Below are positions 55,377 through 63,364 of a stretch of 64,000 bases of DNA, piece after piece (positions within the stretch are counted from its first letter, which is position 1; each line of letters begins with the position of its first letter). The position numbers and the translations under genes were made by a program. Source of the stretch: Mesosutterella porci (lineage in GTDB: Bacteria; Pseudomonadota; Gammaproteobacteria; Burkholderiales; Burkholderiaceae_F); NCBI RefSeq assembly GCF_022134585.1, contig NZ_JAKNCT010000009.1:1-64000 (forward strand). The letters run 5' to 3'. The notes below the pieces were generated by a model. The model ran no database searches, had not been told where the DNA came from, and was given only the letters and a program-made list of their open reading frames with translations.

Positions 55377-55868
55377 TTAGGCTGCGAGGACGATGAGCTT
55401 CATCACCCACAGGGAGATCAGGGCGACGATGATCGGGATCGCCATGGTGATCGGGATCATCTTGCCCTCGATGCCGATCACGCCCAGGCAGCGCCCGAGG
55501 TACTGGACCTGGGAGCCCATGAGGAAGATCGCAGGAGCGAGAATGCCCAGATCCGCGCCCACGAGCTTGCCGCCCTCAAAGAGCGCCACGGCGACGCCCA
55601 CGCCGCCGCCCATCGACATCCAGGCGCCGAGCAGCACCATGATCGCTTCGCCCGGCAGCCCGAAGATCGCCATCACCGGTCCGCAGACCTTGCCGACCAG
55701 CGCGAGGATTCCAGTGATGTTGAGCGCCTTGATGATCACGAAGGCCATCAGCACGTTCGGAATCATCGAGTGGGTGGCGATGCCCCAGCCCTGGTAGGCG
55801 CCGCGCACGAAAACGTCGGTGACCATCTCTTTTTTGGCCGGTGCGGCCGCTTTCTTTTCTTCAGTCAT
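55377..55868 (-). CDS. yjiG: YjiG-family membrane protein (nucleoside-recognition/Gate domain), copy 2
   Basis: A 163-residue membrane protein related to copy 1. It shares IPNVLMAFVIIKAL, CGPVMAIFGLPGEAIMVLLGA and SQVQYLGRCLGV with that protein (LPNVLMAFVL, FGPVMAVFGLPGKAITVL, SQIQYMGRLLGL). A Lys/Ala-rich tail of about 20 residues precedes the first span. ATG 55868 has AAGGA eight bases upstream; ATG 55892 would include that site. It follows its YjiH partner by 42 bases. Probably a transport complex of unknown substrate. Confidence 0.82.
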   Translation of the reverse strand: MTEEKKAAAPAKKEMVTDVFVRGAYQGWGIATHSMIPNVLMAFVIIKALNITGILALVGKVCGPVMAIFGLPGEAIMVLLGAWMSMGGGVGVAVALFEGGKLVGADLGILAPAIFLMGSQVQYLGRCLGVIGIEGKMIPITMAIPIIVALISLWVMKLIVLAA

Positions 55869-55910
55869 TTCGAATTCCTTTTCAGCTTTCAAGAAGTACG
55901 GGCAGCAGCA

Positions 55911-56606
55911 TCAGGCCTTGCCGGCCTTGCGGATGAGGAAGAGCCGCATGAGCTGCGCGGCCACCACTTTGCCGAGCAGGATGATGCCAAGCCCGACGCC
56001 AATGGAAACCGGAATGACCGGGTTGCCGTCCGCGCCGGTGAGCGTGTAGAGGATCGAGCCCGAGCCGAGGAAGTTCGTGATCGGGGCGTCGGCGGTGAGC
56101 TGGAAGGCGGCGAAGACGTTCGTCTCCTTTTCCGTGAGCTGGCCGGCGTCCTTCAGCTGCCGGGTGAGGGCCGCGCCGCCGTCGGTGGACTGCAGCGAGC
56201 CGATCAGGGCGAGGCCGGCGGTGCCGGGGATGCCGAGCAGGGGCTTGAGGATCGGGGTGAGGAGGATGCGGGCCGCTTCGAGGGCGCCGTAGTGCTCAAG
56301 CACCGTGATCATCGCGATCGAGAACATCACGGTCGGCACCAGGGTGAGGGCGAAGCAGAAGCCGTCGATCGCGCCCGAGCCGCCCTTGCCGCGGAGATTC
56401 GACATGACGGTGTGCAGCGTTCCGGACTGGTCCATCGTCACGTTGGACACAAGCTTGCCCCAGCCGCCGTTGAGGGTGGTGAAGTCAAAGACGCCCCACC
56501 ATTGGGTCGAGGCGAGAGCTCCGGAGAAGAAGACGCAGGCGAAGATGAGCGCGATGTACGCACCCACGCCCACCTTCTTTTTGGGACTGGTAACGGCATC
56601 AGCCAT
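55911..56606 (-). CDS. yjiH: YjiH-family membrane protein (nucleoside-recognition/Gate domain), copy 2
   Basis: A 231-residue membrane protein, paralogue of copy 1. ALTLVPTVMFSIAMITVLEHYGALEAARILLTPILKPLLGIPGTAGLALIGSLQSTDGG runs through the conserved middle (cited by its parts VLEHYGALEAARILLTPILK and LQSTDGGAALTRQL). Copy 1 has VLAHYGALRACQFLLTPLLK and DLQSTDAGAGLTKGL in the same places. Its start is ATG 56606 with AAAGGAG eight bases upstream. A leader with alternate hairpins precedes it. It diverges from the MerR gene. The ending RKAGKA is cytoplasmic. Confidence 0.82.
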   Translation of the reverse strand: MADAVTSPKKKVGVGAYIALIFACVFFSGALASTQWWGVFDFTTLNGGWGKLVSNVTMDQSGTLHTVMSNLRGKGGSGAIDGFCFALTLVPTVMFSIAMITVLEHYGALEAARILLTPILKPLLGIPGTAGLALIGSLQSTDGGAALTRQLKDAGQLTEKETNVFAAFQLTADAPITNFLGSGSILYTLTGADGNPVIPVSIGVGLGIILLGKVVAAQLMRLFLIRKAGKA

Positions 56607-56665
56607 GATTGAATGCTCCTTTGAATATTTTTGGGAGACCGGGCGGGGGAAATGCCACTTCTAGG

Positions 56666-56726
56666 AAAAAGCCCTGCGCCCGGACGTTTCCGGCCATCTC
56701 CCGGGCGAAACGCCCGGAAAAAGGGC
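56666..56726 (-). promoter_or_regulatory. Candidate attenuator upstream of yjiH copy 2
   Basis: On the - strand the order is CCGGGCG (56717-56711), CGCCCGG (56707-56701), CCGGGCG (56683-56677), CAGGGC, TTTTT. The middle element can pair with either flank. Pairing with the second places a hairpin just before the T run (terminator shape). Pairing with the first frees it. CGTTTC and GAAACG add an alternative pair. The region ends about 60 bases before the yjiH ATG. It resembles the copy 1 leader in logic, not in sequence. Inference only. Confidence 0.42.
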
Positions 56727-56902
56727 ACCTGAGCAGTTTACAATATGAGACAAACGGCGCTATTCCCCTTAAGAGGTATAGCCCTGACGTAAGCCGTCCG
56801 CTAACCTCAGCGCTCTCGCCGCCCGCTCATCTCTGATAAGATTCAACAATTAACTCTGCAGTTTCTTCAGGGTTTGGTGTATTGAGAAAAGAGCGAGGCG
56901 CC

Positions 56903-57319
56903 ATGAGAATCGGCGAGCTTTCCAAGGCCACGGGGCTGCCCGTGGAAACCATCCGCTACTATGAGTCGCAGGGGCTCATCGATCCGCCGGCAAGGCTGGA
57001 GAACAACTACCGCGCCTACGGGCCGCGGCACTACTCGCAGCTGCAGTTCGTCTCGCACTGCCGCAAGCTCGGCATGGGCCTGGCCGAAATCCATGAGATC
57101 CTCGCCTACGACGGCAGCAACCCCGAGCAGGCCGCCCGCATCCACGACGTGCTGCACAGCCAGATCGCGGCCGTGGACCGCCAGATCAGCGGCCTGAAGA
57201 CCCTCAAGAAGAAGCTGCTCGAACTCGAGGGCAGCTGCCATGGGCATGTCGCTGGACGCCAGTGCGGCATCATCACCGAGCTTTCGAGTCCGGTGCCCGA
57301 CAACCTTAAGGACAAGTGA
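56903..57319 (+). CDS. MerR-family metal-type transcriptional regulator
   Basis: A 138-residue regulator. The N-terminal winged helix-turn-helix (IGELSKATGLPVETIRYYESQGLI, given as its parts GELSKATGLPVETIRYY) is followed by the long dimer helix and a C-terminal loop CHGHVAGRQC. Its Cys112-x8-Cys121 spacing is that of the CadR/PbrR group for Cd/Pb. The helix-side Cys usual near residue 77 is absent, so metal binding is not certain. ATG 56903 has GAGG upstream. Two membrane genes follow directly and may be its targets. It is divergent from yjiH copy 2. Confidence 0.85.
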   Translation: MRIGELSKATGLPVETIRYYESQGLIDPPARLENNYRAYGPRHYSQLQFVSHCRKLGMGLAEIHEILAYDGSNPEQAARIHDVLHSQIAAVDRQISGLKTLKKKLLELEGSCHGHVAGRQCGIITELSSPVPDNLKDK

Positions 57320-57324
57320 GCAAC

Positions 57325-57927
57325 ATGGTTCATTTCTCGACCGCCCAGGCGCTGCTTTCGGCCGGGCTTATTTTTCTTGCAGTGGCGATACCGGTCTGGG
57401 TGCTTTACCTGGTGGGTCGCAGGATCCCGCCCGCGCTCGAGCGCAGGGGCCGCAAGTCCGGCTTTGCGGGCTCGCTCGTGCTGCTGGACGCCGCGTTCGT
57501 CTTTTTCTTCCTTTACTGGGTGCTTTTTGCGGCGATAGACGCCGCTCAGGCCTCGCGCTTCCTTTCCTACCGGGTCGACGTGCCCGCCTGGCAGATCCTC
57601 GCACCGCTCATTCCCGACGTGGTCTTTGTCGCGCTCTTCGGGTGGGTCGCCGTGCGGCTCGCGCTGGTGCGCCGCCCCCGCGTCCAGGCCGAGGCCATCG
57701 CAGTGGTCTGGGTGCTGGGGCCTCTGGCCGGCATCGCCGAGGGCCTGATATACAAAGGCGCGGTTGACTGGCAGGGACTCGCGTTTTCAGCCGCCTTCGC
57801 CGCGGTGGCGACCCTCTACCTTCTGCTCTCGGACCGCGTGAACCTCACCTACGGCACGCGCCGCGGCACGACGCTGCCGGAGCTCGATCCCCCAGGCTCC
57901 CGGACCCGCCGCGCCGGAGGAAAGTGA
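57325..57927 (+). CDS. Multi-span membrane protein, unknown function
   Basis: A 200-residue protein with about five spans (LLSAGLIFLAVAIPVWVLYLV, SLVLLDAAFVFFFLYWVLFA and others). A basic, disordered tail ends in RTRRAGGK. I chose ATG 57325; GTG 57316, overlapping the merR stop, is an alternative. It and the next gene are both membrane proteins of similar size with similar polar loops, perhaps old duplicates. No family is recognised. Close spacing puts it in one run with merR, tadA and the S66 peptidase. Confidence 0.6.
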   Translation: MVHFSTAQALLSAGLIFLAVAIPVWVLYLVGRRIPPALERRGRKSGFAGSLVLLDAAFVFFFLYWVLFAAIDAAQASRFLSYRVDVPAWQILAPLIPDVVFVALFGWVAVRLALVRRPRVQAEAIAVVWVLGPLAGIAEGLIYKGAVDWQGLAFSAAFAAVATLYLLLSDRVNLTYGTRRGTTLPELDPPGSRTRRAGGK

Positions 57928-57929
57928 GC

Positions 57930-58484
57930 ATGGGCTCCTCTGGATTCAACTGGCAGGGCTGGATCGGGGCCGCGATTCTGATCGGGCTTCTCTTTGTTCT
58001 CGTCGCGAGCCTGCGGCAGAGCGCGGCCCGGGTCGACGCGGGGCGCGGCGACCTCGCGCCCTGGCGCGGGGGCATGACGGGGCTGCTCCTCGGCTTTCTT
58101 GCGCTCGTGGTCCTCATGGCCTTCCAGAACCTCGTGCTTCTTACCGTGATCGTCTCCACGCTCTGGAGGCCGATCGTGGAAATCCCGGGGGGCTCCGCGC
58201 TGTTCTTCCGCTACGTCGTCCCTGCGGCGGCCTCCTTTGCACTGTACTCGGCGGCCGTGGCGCTTCTAGTCTGGTGCCGCAGGACCTGGGTGCCGCGCGC
58301 CGCGGCGCTGCTGCTCTGGGCCGCGGGACCCGCCGCGGCCATTCCTTCCTTTGCGCTCTACGGCGTCCAGCCCGGCCTCATTGACTTCGGGATTCCCTCG
58401 GCCGTCGCGTTCGTGGGCACTTTCTTTCTCTTTTTCTCGCGGCATGTGAAGACGCTCTACTGCGCGGGAGGCTCTCGCCCATGA
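57930..58484 (+). CDS. Multi-span membrane protein, unknown function
   Basis: A 184-residue protein with about five spans (IGAAILIGLLFVLVASL, LLLGFLALVVLMAF, LFFRYVVPAAASFALYSAAV and others). ATG 57930 has GGAGG nine bases upstream; GTG 57924 is alternative. It overlaps tadA by four bases (ATGA), so the two are translationally coupled. I recognise no motif. The coupling to tadA probably reflects compact genome layout rather than function. Confidence 0.6.
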   Translation: MGSSGFNWQGWIGAAILIGLLFVLVASLRQSAARVDAGRGDLAPWRGGMTGLLLGFLALVVLMAFQNLVLLTVIVSTLWRPIVEIPGGSALFFRYVVPAAASFALYSAAVALLVWCRRTWVPRAAALLLWAAGPAAAIPSFALYGVQPGLIDFGIPSAVAFVGTFFLFFSRHVKTLYCAGGSRP

Positions 58485-59380
58485 CGGAAAGCCCTCCCGA
58501 GTGGATCGGCCGCGCCGAACTCGACCGTTTCCTCGACCTCACGGTGCGCGGGGGCTGGCCGATCGCGCGGCTGCCCTCCGCAGAGGCGCCCGACCGCCGC
58601 GCGGTGCTCGCGGTTTACGCGCTTTATCTTCTGGCCGATCCCGAAGGCGGCCCCGAGGCCGCCGCGCGCTCCTTTCTCTCTTCGGCCGGCAGCTTTTTGA
58701 GCGGCACGCCCTCGGAGCTTGCTGCGCTCGCCCGCGCCGAGGGCTGGATCGGCCCCGACGGTCTCGCCCGGGCCGCAGCCTCGCCCGGCTTCAGCGCCCG
58801 CCGTCTCGCCCTTGAAGTGGAATTTGCGGAGAATCTCAGGCGCGACCGCCGCGAGCAGATCCGCCGCGCGCTGCAAAGGAAAAACAGCCTCGTCAACGCC
58901 CCCCGCTCTCCCGAGCCCGCGCCGGGCGAGGACGAGCGCTTCATGCGCGAGGCCCTGCTCGAGGCGCGGCGCGCAGGAAGCGCGGGCGAAGTGCCGGTGG
59001 GCGCGGTCCTTGTGAGCGGGGGCGAAGTCATCGGCCGCGGCCGCAACGCTCCGCTCGCCCTCCACGACCCCACGGCCCATGCCGAAGTGCAGGCGATCCG
59101 GGCCGCCGGCGCGGGATGCTCGAATTACCGGCTCAGCGGCTGCACGCTCTACGTGACCCTCGAGCCCTGCCTCATGTGCGCCGGGGCGATCGCGCACGCG
59201 AGGCTTGGGCGTGTAGTCTACGGGGCGCCTGATCCGAAGGCGGGAGCCTTCGGAGGCGCCTGCGACGTGCGCGGGCTCGCGCCGTACCCCCGGCACCTTG
59301 CCGTCGCGGGCGGGGTGCTCGAGTGCGAGTGTGCGGGGCTTCTCAGGGACTTTTTTGCGAACCGGCGCCGATCGCAGTAG
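58481..59380 (+). CDS. tadA: tRNA-specific adenosine deaminase TadA with an N-terminal extension
   Basis: A 299-residue protein, about twice the usual TadA length. Residues about 145-299 are a full cytidine-deaminase-fold domain. It has the zinc motif HAEVQAIRAAGAG (His and catalytic Glu, about 200), PCLMCAGAIAHAR (two Cys, about 228) and VVYGAPDPKAGAFGG. The enzyme converts adenosine 34 of tRNA-Arg(ACG) to inosine. Residues 1-140 are Ala/Arg-rich, contain WIGRAELDRFLDLTVRGGWP and match no domain I know. No better internal start with a ribosome-binding site was evident. The S66 peptidase gene begins 46 bases later. Confidence 0.88.
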   Translation: MTESPPEWIGRAELDRFLDLTVRGGWPIARLPSAEAPDRRAVLAVYALYLLADPEGGPEAAARSFLSSAGSFLSGTPSELAALARAEGWIGPDGLARAAASPGFSARRLALEVEFAENLRRDRREQIRRALQRKNSLVNAPRSPEPAPGEDERFMREALLEARRAGSAGEVPVGAVLVSGGEVIGRGRNAPLALHDPTAHAEVQAIRAAGAGCSNYRLSGCTLYVTLEPCLMCAGAIAHARLGRVVYGAPDPKAGAFGGACDVRGLAPYPRHLAVAGGVLECECAGLLRDFFANRRRSQ

Positions 59381-59426
59381 GCTTTCCACGCCCCAACCAC
59401 AAACTCGGAAAAAGCAAGGCCTTGAA

Positions 59427-60440
59427 ATGGAAAACGTGAAGCCCCTTGTCTCACTCGTGGTCCCGAGCCGCACCTATGTGCTCGAAGATCCCTCGGAAAC
59501 CGACATCGAGCGGCTGGAGGGCTCGGTCCGCGGGCTTGAGGAGCTCGGCTTCGAGGTGGTCCGCACGCCCGGCTCCTGGCGGAACTGGAAGCGCTTCGGG
59601 GGCACCGACCAGGAGCGGCTCGCGGAGTTCATGACGGCGCTTTCCGACCCCGACGCCGATCTTGTGCTTCCGGTCCGGGGAGGTTACGGCATGACGCGGA
59701 TTCTGCCCGGAATCGACTGGAAGCGGGTCGCGGAGCGCAATCCCGTCGCAATGGGCTTTTCCGACTTCACGGCCTTCAACATGGCGCTTTTCGCCCGCAC
59801 GGGCCTGTCCTCCTGGCAGGGCCCGATGGCCGGAGGGCTCGCTCCCGGGCATACGACCCGCTCCTCCCAGAGAAGCTTCCTGCGCGCACTTACCGCCTCG
59901 GACTGGTCGCTCGACTGGGTGCAGCCGGGCGACCCCGTCGCGTTCGAGGCCGCGGGCACGATCTGGGGCGGCAACCTTGCCATGATCGTCTCGCTGCTGG
60001 GCACGCCCTGGTTCCCCAAGCCCGAAATGATCCGCGGCGGCCTCCTTTTCCTTGAGGACGTGGGCGAGGCGCCCTACCGGATCGACCGCATGCTCACGCA
60101 GCTCGAGCAGGCCGGAGTCTTCGACCTGCAGAGTGCCGTGGTCCTCGGACAGTTCACGGACTGCGGCGAAAACGGCGCGCGCGGAGACTTTACCCTCGGG
60201 GATGCGCTTGACGGACTGGCCGGGAGGCTGGCCCGAAAAGGCATCGGCTGCGTGCGGGGGCTGCCCTTCGGGCATGTCCGGGAGCTCAGCGCGGTGCCCT
60301 TCGGGGTACCGGGGCGGCTGCAGGCGCTCCCGAGCGGCAGCGCGAGGCTCAGCTCTTCCTCCACTCCGGTCATTTTCCGCGGCAGGGCAGAGCTTGAGAC
60401 AAGGCTCGCGGAACTGAGCTCGCCGCACTTCGAGGACTGA
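59427..60440 (+). CDS. S66-family LD-carboxypeptidase-like peptidase
   Basis: A 337-residue serine peptidase of the LdcA/MccF family. LVLPVRGGYGMTRILPGIDW is the family entry segment. The nucleophile Ser is in MGFSDFTAFNMALF (about 112). Glu sits in the LLFLEDVGEAPYRIDRML region (about 210), and His in GLPFGHVRELSAVPFG (about 284). LdcA recycles murein tetrapeptides in the cytoplasm, whereas MccF cleaves toxic acyl-adenylates; which applies is unclear. ATG 59427 was chosen; the longer frame from 59298 lies within tadA. It precedes the hybrid kinase by six bases. Confidence 0.85.
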   Translation: MENVKPLVSLVVPSRTYVLEDPSETDIERLEGSVRGLEELGFEVVRTPGSWRNWKRFGGTDQERLAEFMTALSDPDADLVLPVRGGYGMTRILPGIDWKRVAERNPVAMGFSDFTAFNMALFARTGLSSWQGPMAGGLAPGHTTRSSQRSFLRALTASDWSLDWVQPGDPVAFEAAGTIWGGNLAMIVSLLGTPWFPKPEMIRGGLLFLEDVGEAPYRIDRMLTQLEQAGVFDLQSAVVLGQFTDCGENGARGDFTLGDALDGLAGRLARKGIGCVRGLPFGHVRELSAVPFGVPGRLQALPSGSARLSSSSTPVIFRGRAELETRLAELSSPHFED

Positions 60441-60446
60441 CGGAAC

Positions 60447-62384
60447 ATGGGGGCGAAGCTCAACGCGTTCCGCAGCTCGGTGCGGAGGGTGTTCGGCATT
60501 TCGGGAGGGCGCGAGGCGCTCGCGCACCGTACGAGCCGGGTTCTTTCCCAGCAGCTCGAGCGCGCCATGAACGTGATTGCCGTGCCCCTCATCCTTGAAG
60601 GGGCCTCCGCGGCACTGCTCATTTTTTCGCTCTGGGACCATGCGCCGCGGCTCATTCTTCTGATCTGGGGGAGCGTCATCGCGCTCTCCATCGCGGCTTC
60701 GATCGAGTTCTACCGGCGCTTCATGGCTGACAAGGCCCGGGTCGCGCGGATCCGCTTCTGGCTTCGTGCGCAGATGGCCCACAGCGTCATCACCGGGCTT
60801 CTCTGGGGGGTGGCGGGCTCCGTTTTTCCCTTTTTCGACTCGAGCATCGTCTCGCTGGTAAGCCCGGTCACCGCAGTCGTCGTGGTGGCGCTCGGCTCCT
60901 GGCCCTTCTACGCCATGTGGCTGCCCGGCCTTTCGGTTTTCTCCCTGCTTTCGCTCGGGGCCACGGGACTTTCGCTGATCGGCAGCTACTTCTTCACCAA
61001 CCAGCTTTATGCAACGGTCTTTTTCCTCGCTCTGATCGCGGTGATCCTCTACTCGGGGCTGAAGCTGAACGAGCTCATGACCTCCTCGATTCTCGCCGAG
61101 AGCGAGAACCGCAAGCTCCTGCAGCGGCTCGAGCGCGAGCGCAACACCGCAGAGGCCGCACGGCGCGAAGCCGAGGAGGGGAGCCGCCGGCGCGCGGCCT
61201 TTTTCCGCGCCGCGAACCACGACCTGCGCCAGCCGCTTCAGGCGATGGGCATCTACCTGCAGATCCTGCGCATGAAGAAGACCCCGGACACTGCTCCCGC
61301 GATCGAGCAGCTCTCGGTGTGCGCCGGCTCGATCTCGACGCTGGTCGAGCAGATCCTCGCGCTCAGCCGCATGACGGCCGACGACTTCACCGTGCACCGG
61401 GAGCTTGTGTCCGTGTCCGCCCTGCTCAGGGCTCTGGCAAGCGAGTTCGCGCCGGTGGCGGCGGAAAAGGGTGTCAGCCTTTCGATCCGCCCCCTCGAGC
61501 TGCGGATCGACACCGACCGGCTGCTGGTTTCCCGGGCGCTTCGCAACCTGGTCTCCAATGCGATCAAGTACTGCGGCAGCGCGCGCCCGGAAGGCGGCGA
61601 GGTGATCGTGGCGGCCAGGCGCTGTCCCGCGGGCCGGGTGCGCATCTGCGTCTACGACAACGGCCCGGGCATTCCTCGCGAGGAGCGCGAGAAGGTGTTC
61701 CATTCCTTTTACCGCGGCAGCGCCGGAAGAAGCGGACCGGGGGGCTATGGGCTGGGGCTTGCCATTGTGAGCGCGATCTGCAGGAGGCTCGGCATCGGAC
61801 TGAGCGTGGGGTCGCTTCTTGGCCGCGGGACCGTCTTCCGAATGGAGTTCGGCGCGGCCGAGCGCTCGGAGCCCGCGGGGGTGGCCCCTGCCCGCCGGGC
61901 GGCCGGCCCGGAGGCCGTGCAGCCCCTGCCGCGGCGCGTTCTCTTTCTGGAGGACAACTCGGCGGTGCGCCGCTCCGTGAGCGAGCTGCTCCGCAGCTGG
62001 GGCGCGGAGGTGGTGGCCGAGCCCTTTTTCAGCCCGCAGCTCACTGAGCGCATGAAGGCCTTTAAGCCGGAGGTGCTGCTCACTGACTACGATTTGGGCG
62101 AGGGCGTGCCCAACGGCATCGACAGCTGCCTCACCCTGGCGCACGAACTGCGCACCCCGCTGCCTGCCGTGGTGCTCACCGCGGTGCCCGACGGGGTGAT
62201 CGAGGAGGCCTGGCGGGAGAGGCTGCCGACGAGGGGGCTCGCGGAGATGCCGGAAATCCTGCAGAAGCCGGCGGGCGAGGCGGAGCTCAATTCGGCCCTG
62301 CGCAGGGCCTGCGAGTCGGGGAGCACGGGCAGCGGCCCTCGCTCCCAGGCGCCTCTGCCCGACTTTTCCCGCTACCCGGCATAA
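60447..62384 (+). CDS. Hybrid sensor histidine kinase with C-terminal receiver domain
   Basis: A 645-residue kinase. About six membrane spans in the N-terminal 205 residues form a membrane sensor. A coiled linker (about 210-255) is followed by the H-box FRAANHDLRQPLQAMG (His near 258), an ATPase domain with LVSNAIKYCGS (N-box, about 370), DNGPGIP and GYGLGLAIVSAICRRLG. A receiver domain (about 495-615) has FLEDNSAV and phosphoacceptor Asp in LLTDYDLGEG (about 550). The NHDLRQPLQ type is common in Burkholderiales hybrid kinases that work with LuxR-type regulators. The NarL-type gene convergent downstream is a likely partner. It may be co-transcribed with the S66 peptidase. Confidence 0.88.
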   Translation: MGAKLNAFRSSVRRVFGISGGREALAHRTSRVLSQQLERAMNVIAVPLILEGASAALLIFSLWDHAPRLILLIWGSVIALSIAASIEFYRRFMADKARVARIRFWLRAQMAHSVITGLLWGVAGSVFPFFDSSIVSLVSPVTAVVVVALGSWPFYAMWLPGLSVFSLLSLGATGLSLIGSYFFTNQLYATVFFLALIAVILYSGLKLNELMTSSILAESENRKLLQRLERERNTAEAARREAEEGSRRRAAFFRAANHDLRQPLQAMGIYLQILRMKKTPDTAPAIEQLSVCAGSISTLVEQILALSRMTADDFTVHRELVSVSALLRALASEFAPVAAEKGVSLSIRPLELRIDTDRLLVSRALRNLVSNAIKYCGSARPEGGEVIVAARRCPAGRVRICVYDNGPGIPREEREKVFHSFYRGSAGRSGPGGYGLGLAIVSAICRRLGIGLSVGSLLGRGTVFRMEFGAAERSEPAGVAPARRAAGPEAVQPLPRRVLFLEDNSAVRRSVSELLRSWGAEVVAEPFFSPQLTERMKAFKPEVLLTDYDLGEGVPNGIDSCLTLAHELRTPLPAVVLTAVPDGVIEEAWRERLPTRGLAEMPEILQKPAGEAELNSALRRACESGSTGSGPRSQAPLPDFSRYPA

Positions 62385-62484
62385 AGCGCGGCTGCGCAAA
62401 GCCTGAGGCCCGGCCCCGCATGCGCCTCCCGCCTCTCTCTTCTGAAAATGCCCCGCGGCCAGGCCGCCGGACGCAGCTTTTTTC

Positions 62485-62507
62485 AAAAAAAGAGCCGGAT
62501 TCCGGCT
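62485..62507 (-). terminator. Terminator after the NarL-type regulator
   Basis: AGCCGGA pairs with TCCGGCT and the - strand continues with CTTTTTTT. It starts three bases after the regulator stop codon. Confidence 0.8.
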
Positions 62508-62509
62508 GC

Positions 62510-63184
62510 CTACAGCCTCACGTCGTAGCCCGCGCGGTGCGCGGCGATGAGCGCCTCGGTGCGGTTGCGGGCGCCGAGCGCCCGGTAGATGGCGGAAACG
62601 TGGGTTTTGACTGTGCCCTCCGAGAGCCCGAGCGTCTGGCAGATTTTCTTGATGGGGCTGCCCTTGGCCAGCTCGCGCAGCACGTCCATCTGCCGGGGCG
62701 TGAGGGCCTGGGGGGCCGCGGCGGGCTCGCGCATGGACCTGGAGGCCTCGTCGAAGAAAAGCGCGCGCTGGCTCTCCTCGATGATCCGCGAGGGCAGGTA
62801 CACGCCGCCTTTGAGCACAAAGTGGATCGCGGTGGTGAGCAGCCCCGCGTCAAGCGTCTTGGGAACGAATCCGGCCGCTCCCTTCTGCAGGACTCCAAGC
62901 ACAGTCCTCCTGTCGAGCAGCCCCGAAAGCACCAGAATCTTGAGAGAGGGGTGGGCTTTCACGAACTCCTCGAGCAGGCTCGTGCCCACCACCCCCGGCA
63001 TCGACAGGTCCAGAATCAGCAGGTCGGCCTCCTCGCCGTGCTCGGCGAGCAGCCGCCGCGCTGAAACGACGTCGTTCGCCGCATAGACCTCGGCCGAAGG
63101 GGAGTCGGCCCGGATGAGCGCGGAGAGCGCCTCGGTGATGAGCGAGTGGTCGTCGACGACGATGAATTTGAGACTGCCGGGCAA
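62510..63184 (-). CDS. NarL/FixJ-family response regulator
   Basis: A 224-residue regulator. The receiver domain starts FIVVDDHSLITEALSALI. Phosphoacceptor Asp is in LLILDLSMPGVVG (about 60), and the Lys region is GAAGFVPKTLDA. The LuxR-type helix-turn-helix (about 155-215) is LTPRQMDVLRELAKGSPIKKICQTLGLSEGTVKTHVSAIY (cited by parts LTPRQMDVLREL and LSEGTVKTHVSAIYRALG). I prefer TTG 63184, seven bases after GGAGG; ATG 63205 has no ribosome-binding site. It converges with the hybrid kinase and probably receives phosphate from it. Confidence 0.88.
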   Translation of the reverse strand: MPGSLKFIVVDDHSLITEALSALIRADSPSAEVYAANDVVSARRLLAEHGEEADLLILDLSMPGVVGTSLLEEFVKAHPSLKILVLSGLLDRRTVLGVLQKGAAGFVPKTLDAGLLTTAIHFVLKGGVYLPSRIIEESQRALFFDEASRSMREPAAAPQALTPRQMDVLRELAKGSPIKKICQTLGLSEGTVKTHVSAIYRALGARNRTEALIAAHRAGYDVRL

Positions 63185-63364
63185 GATAAGGCCTCCGAAG
63201 CGCATGTGCGGGAAAGAGCTTTGAGCCGCCCCATTCTATAGCGCGGGCCGCCGCCACGGGATTTTTTCCCGCTAAAATGACAGAGTCCGCAGCGTTGCGG
63301 CCTTCAGGGCCCTCGCCTGCCGCGGATTTTCAGGCTTTCTTGTTTTTACTCGGAGAATTGCGCC

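Noticed and set aside
59451-62486. A 1011-residue open frame on the - strand
   Set aside because: It runs opposite the S66 peptidase and hybrid kinase, both with clear motifs. It is rich in Arg, Gly, His and Ala with no domain, as expected for antisense frames in GC-rich DNA.
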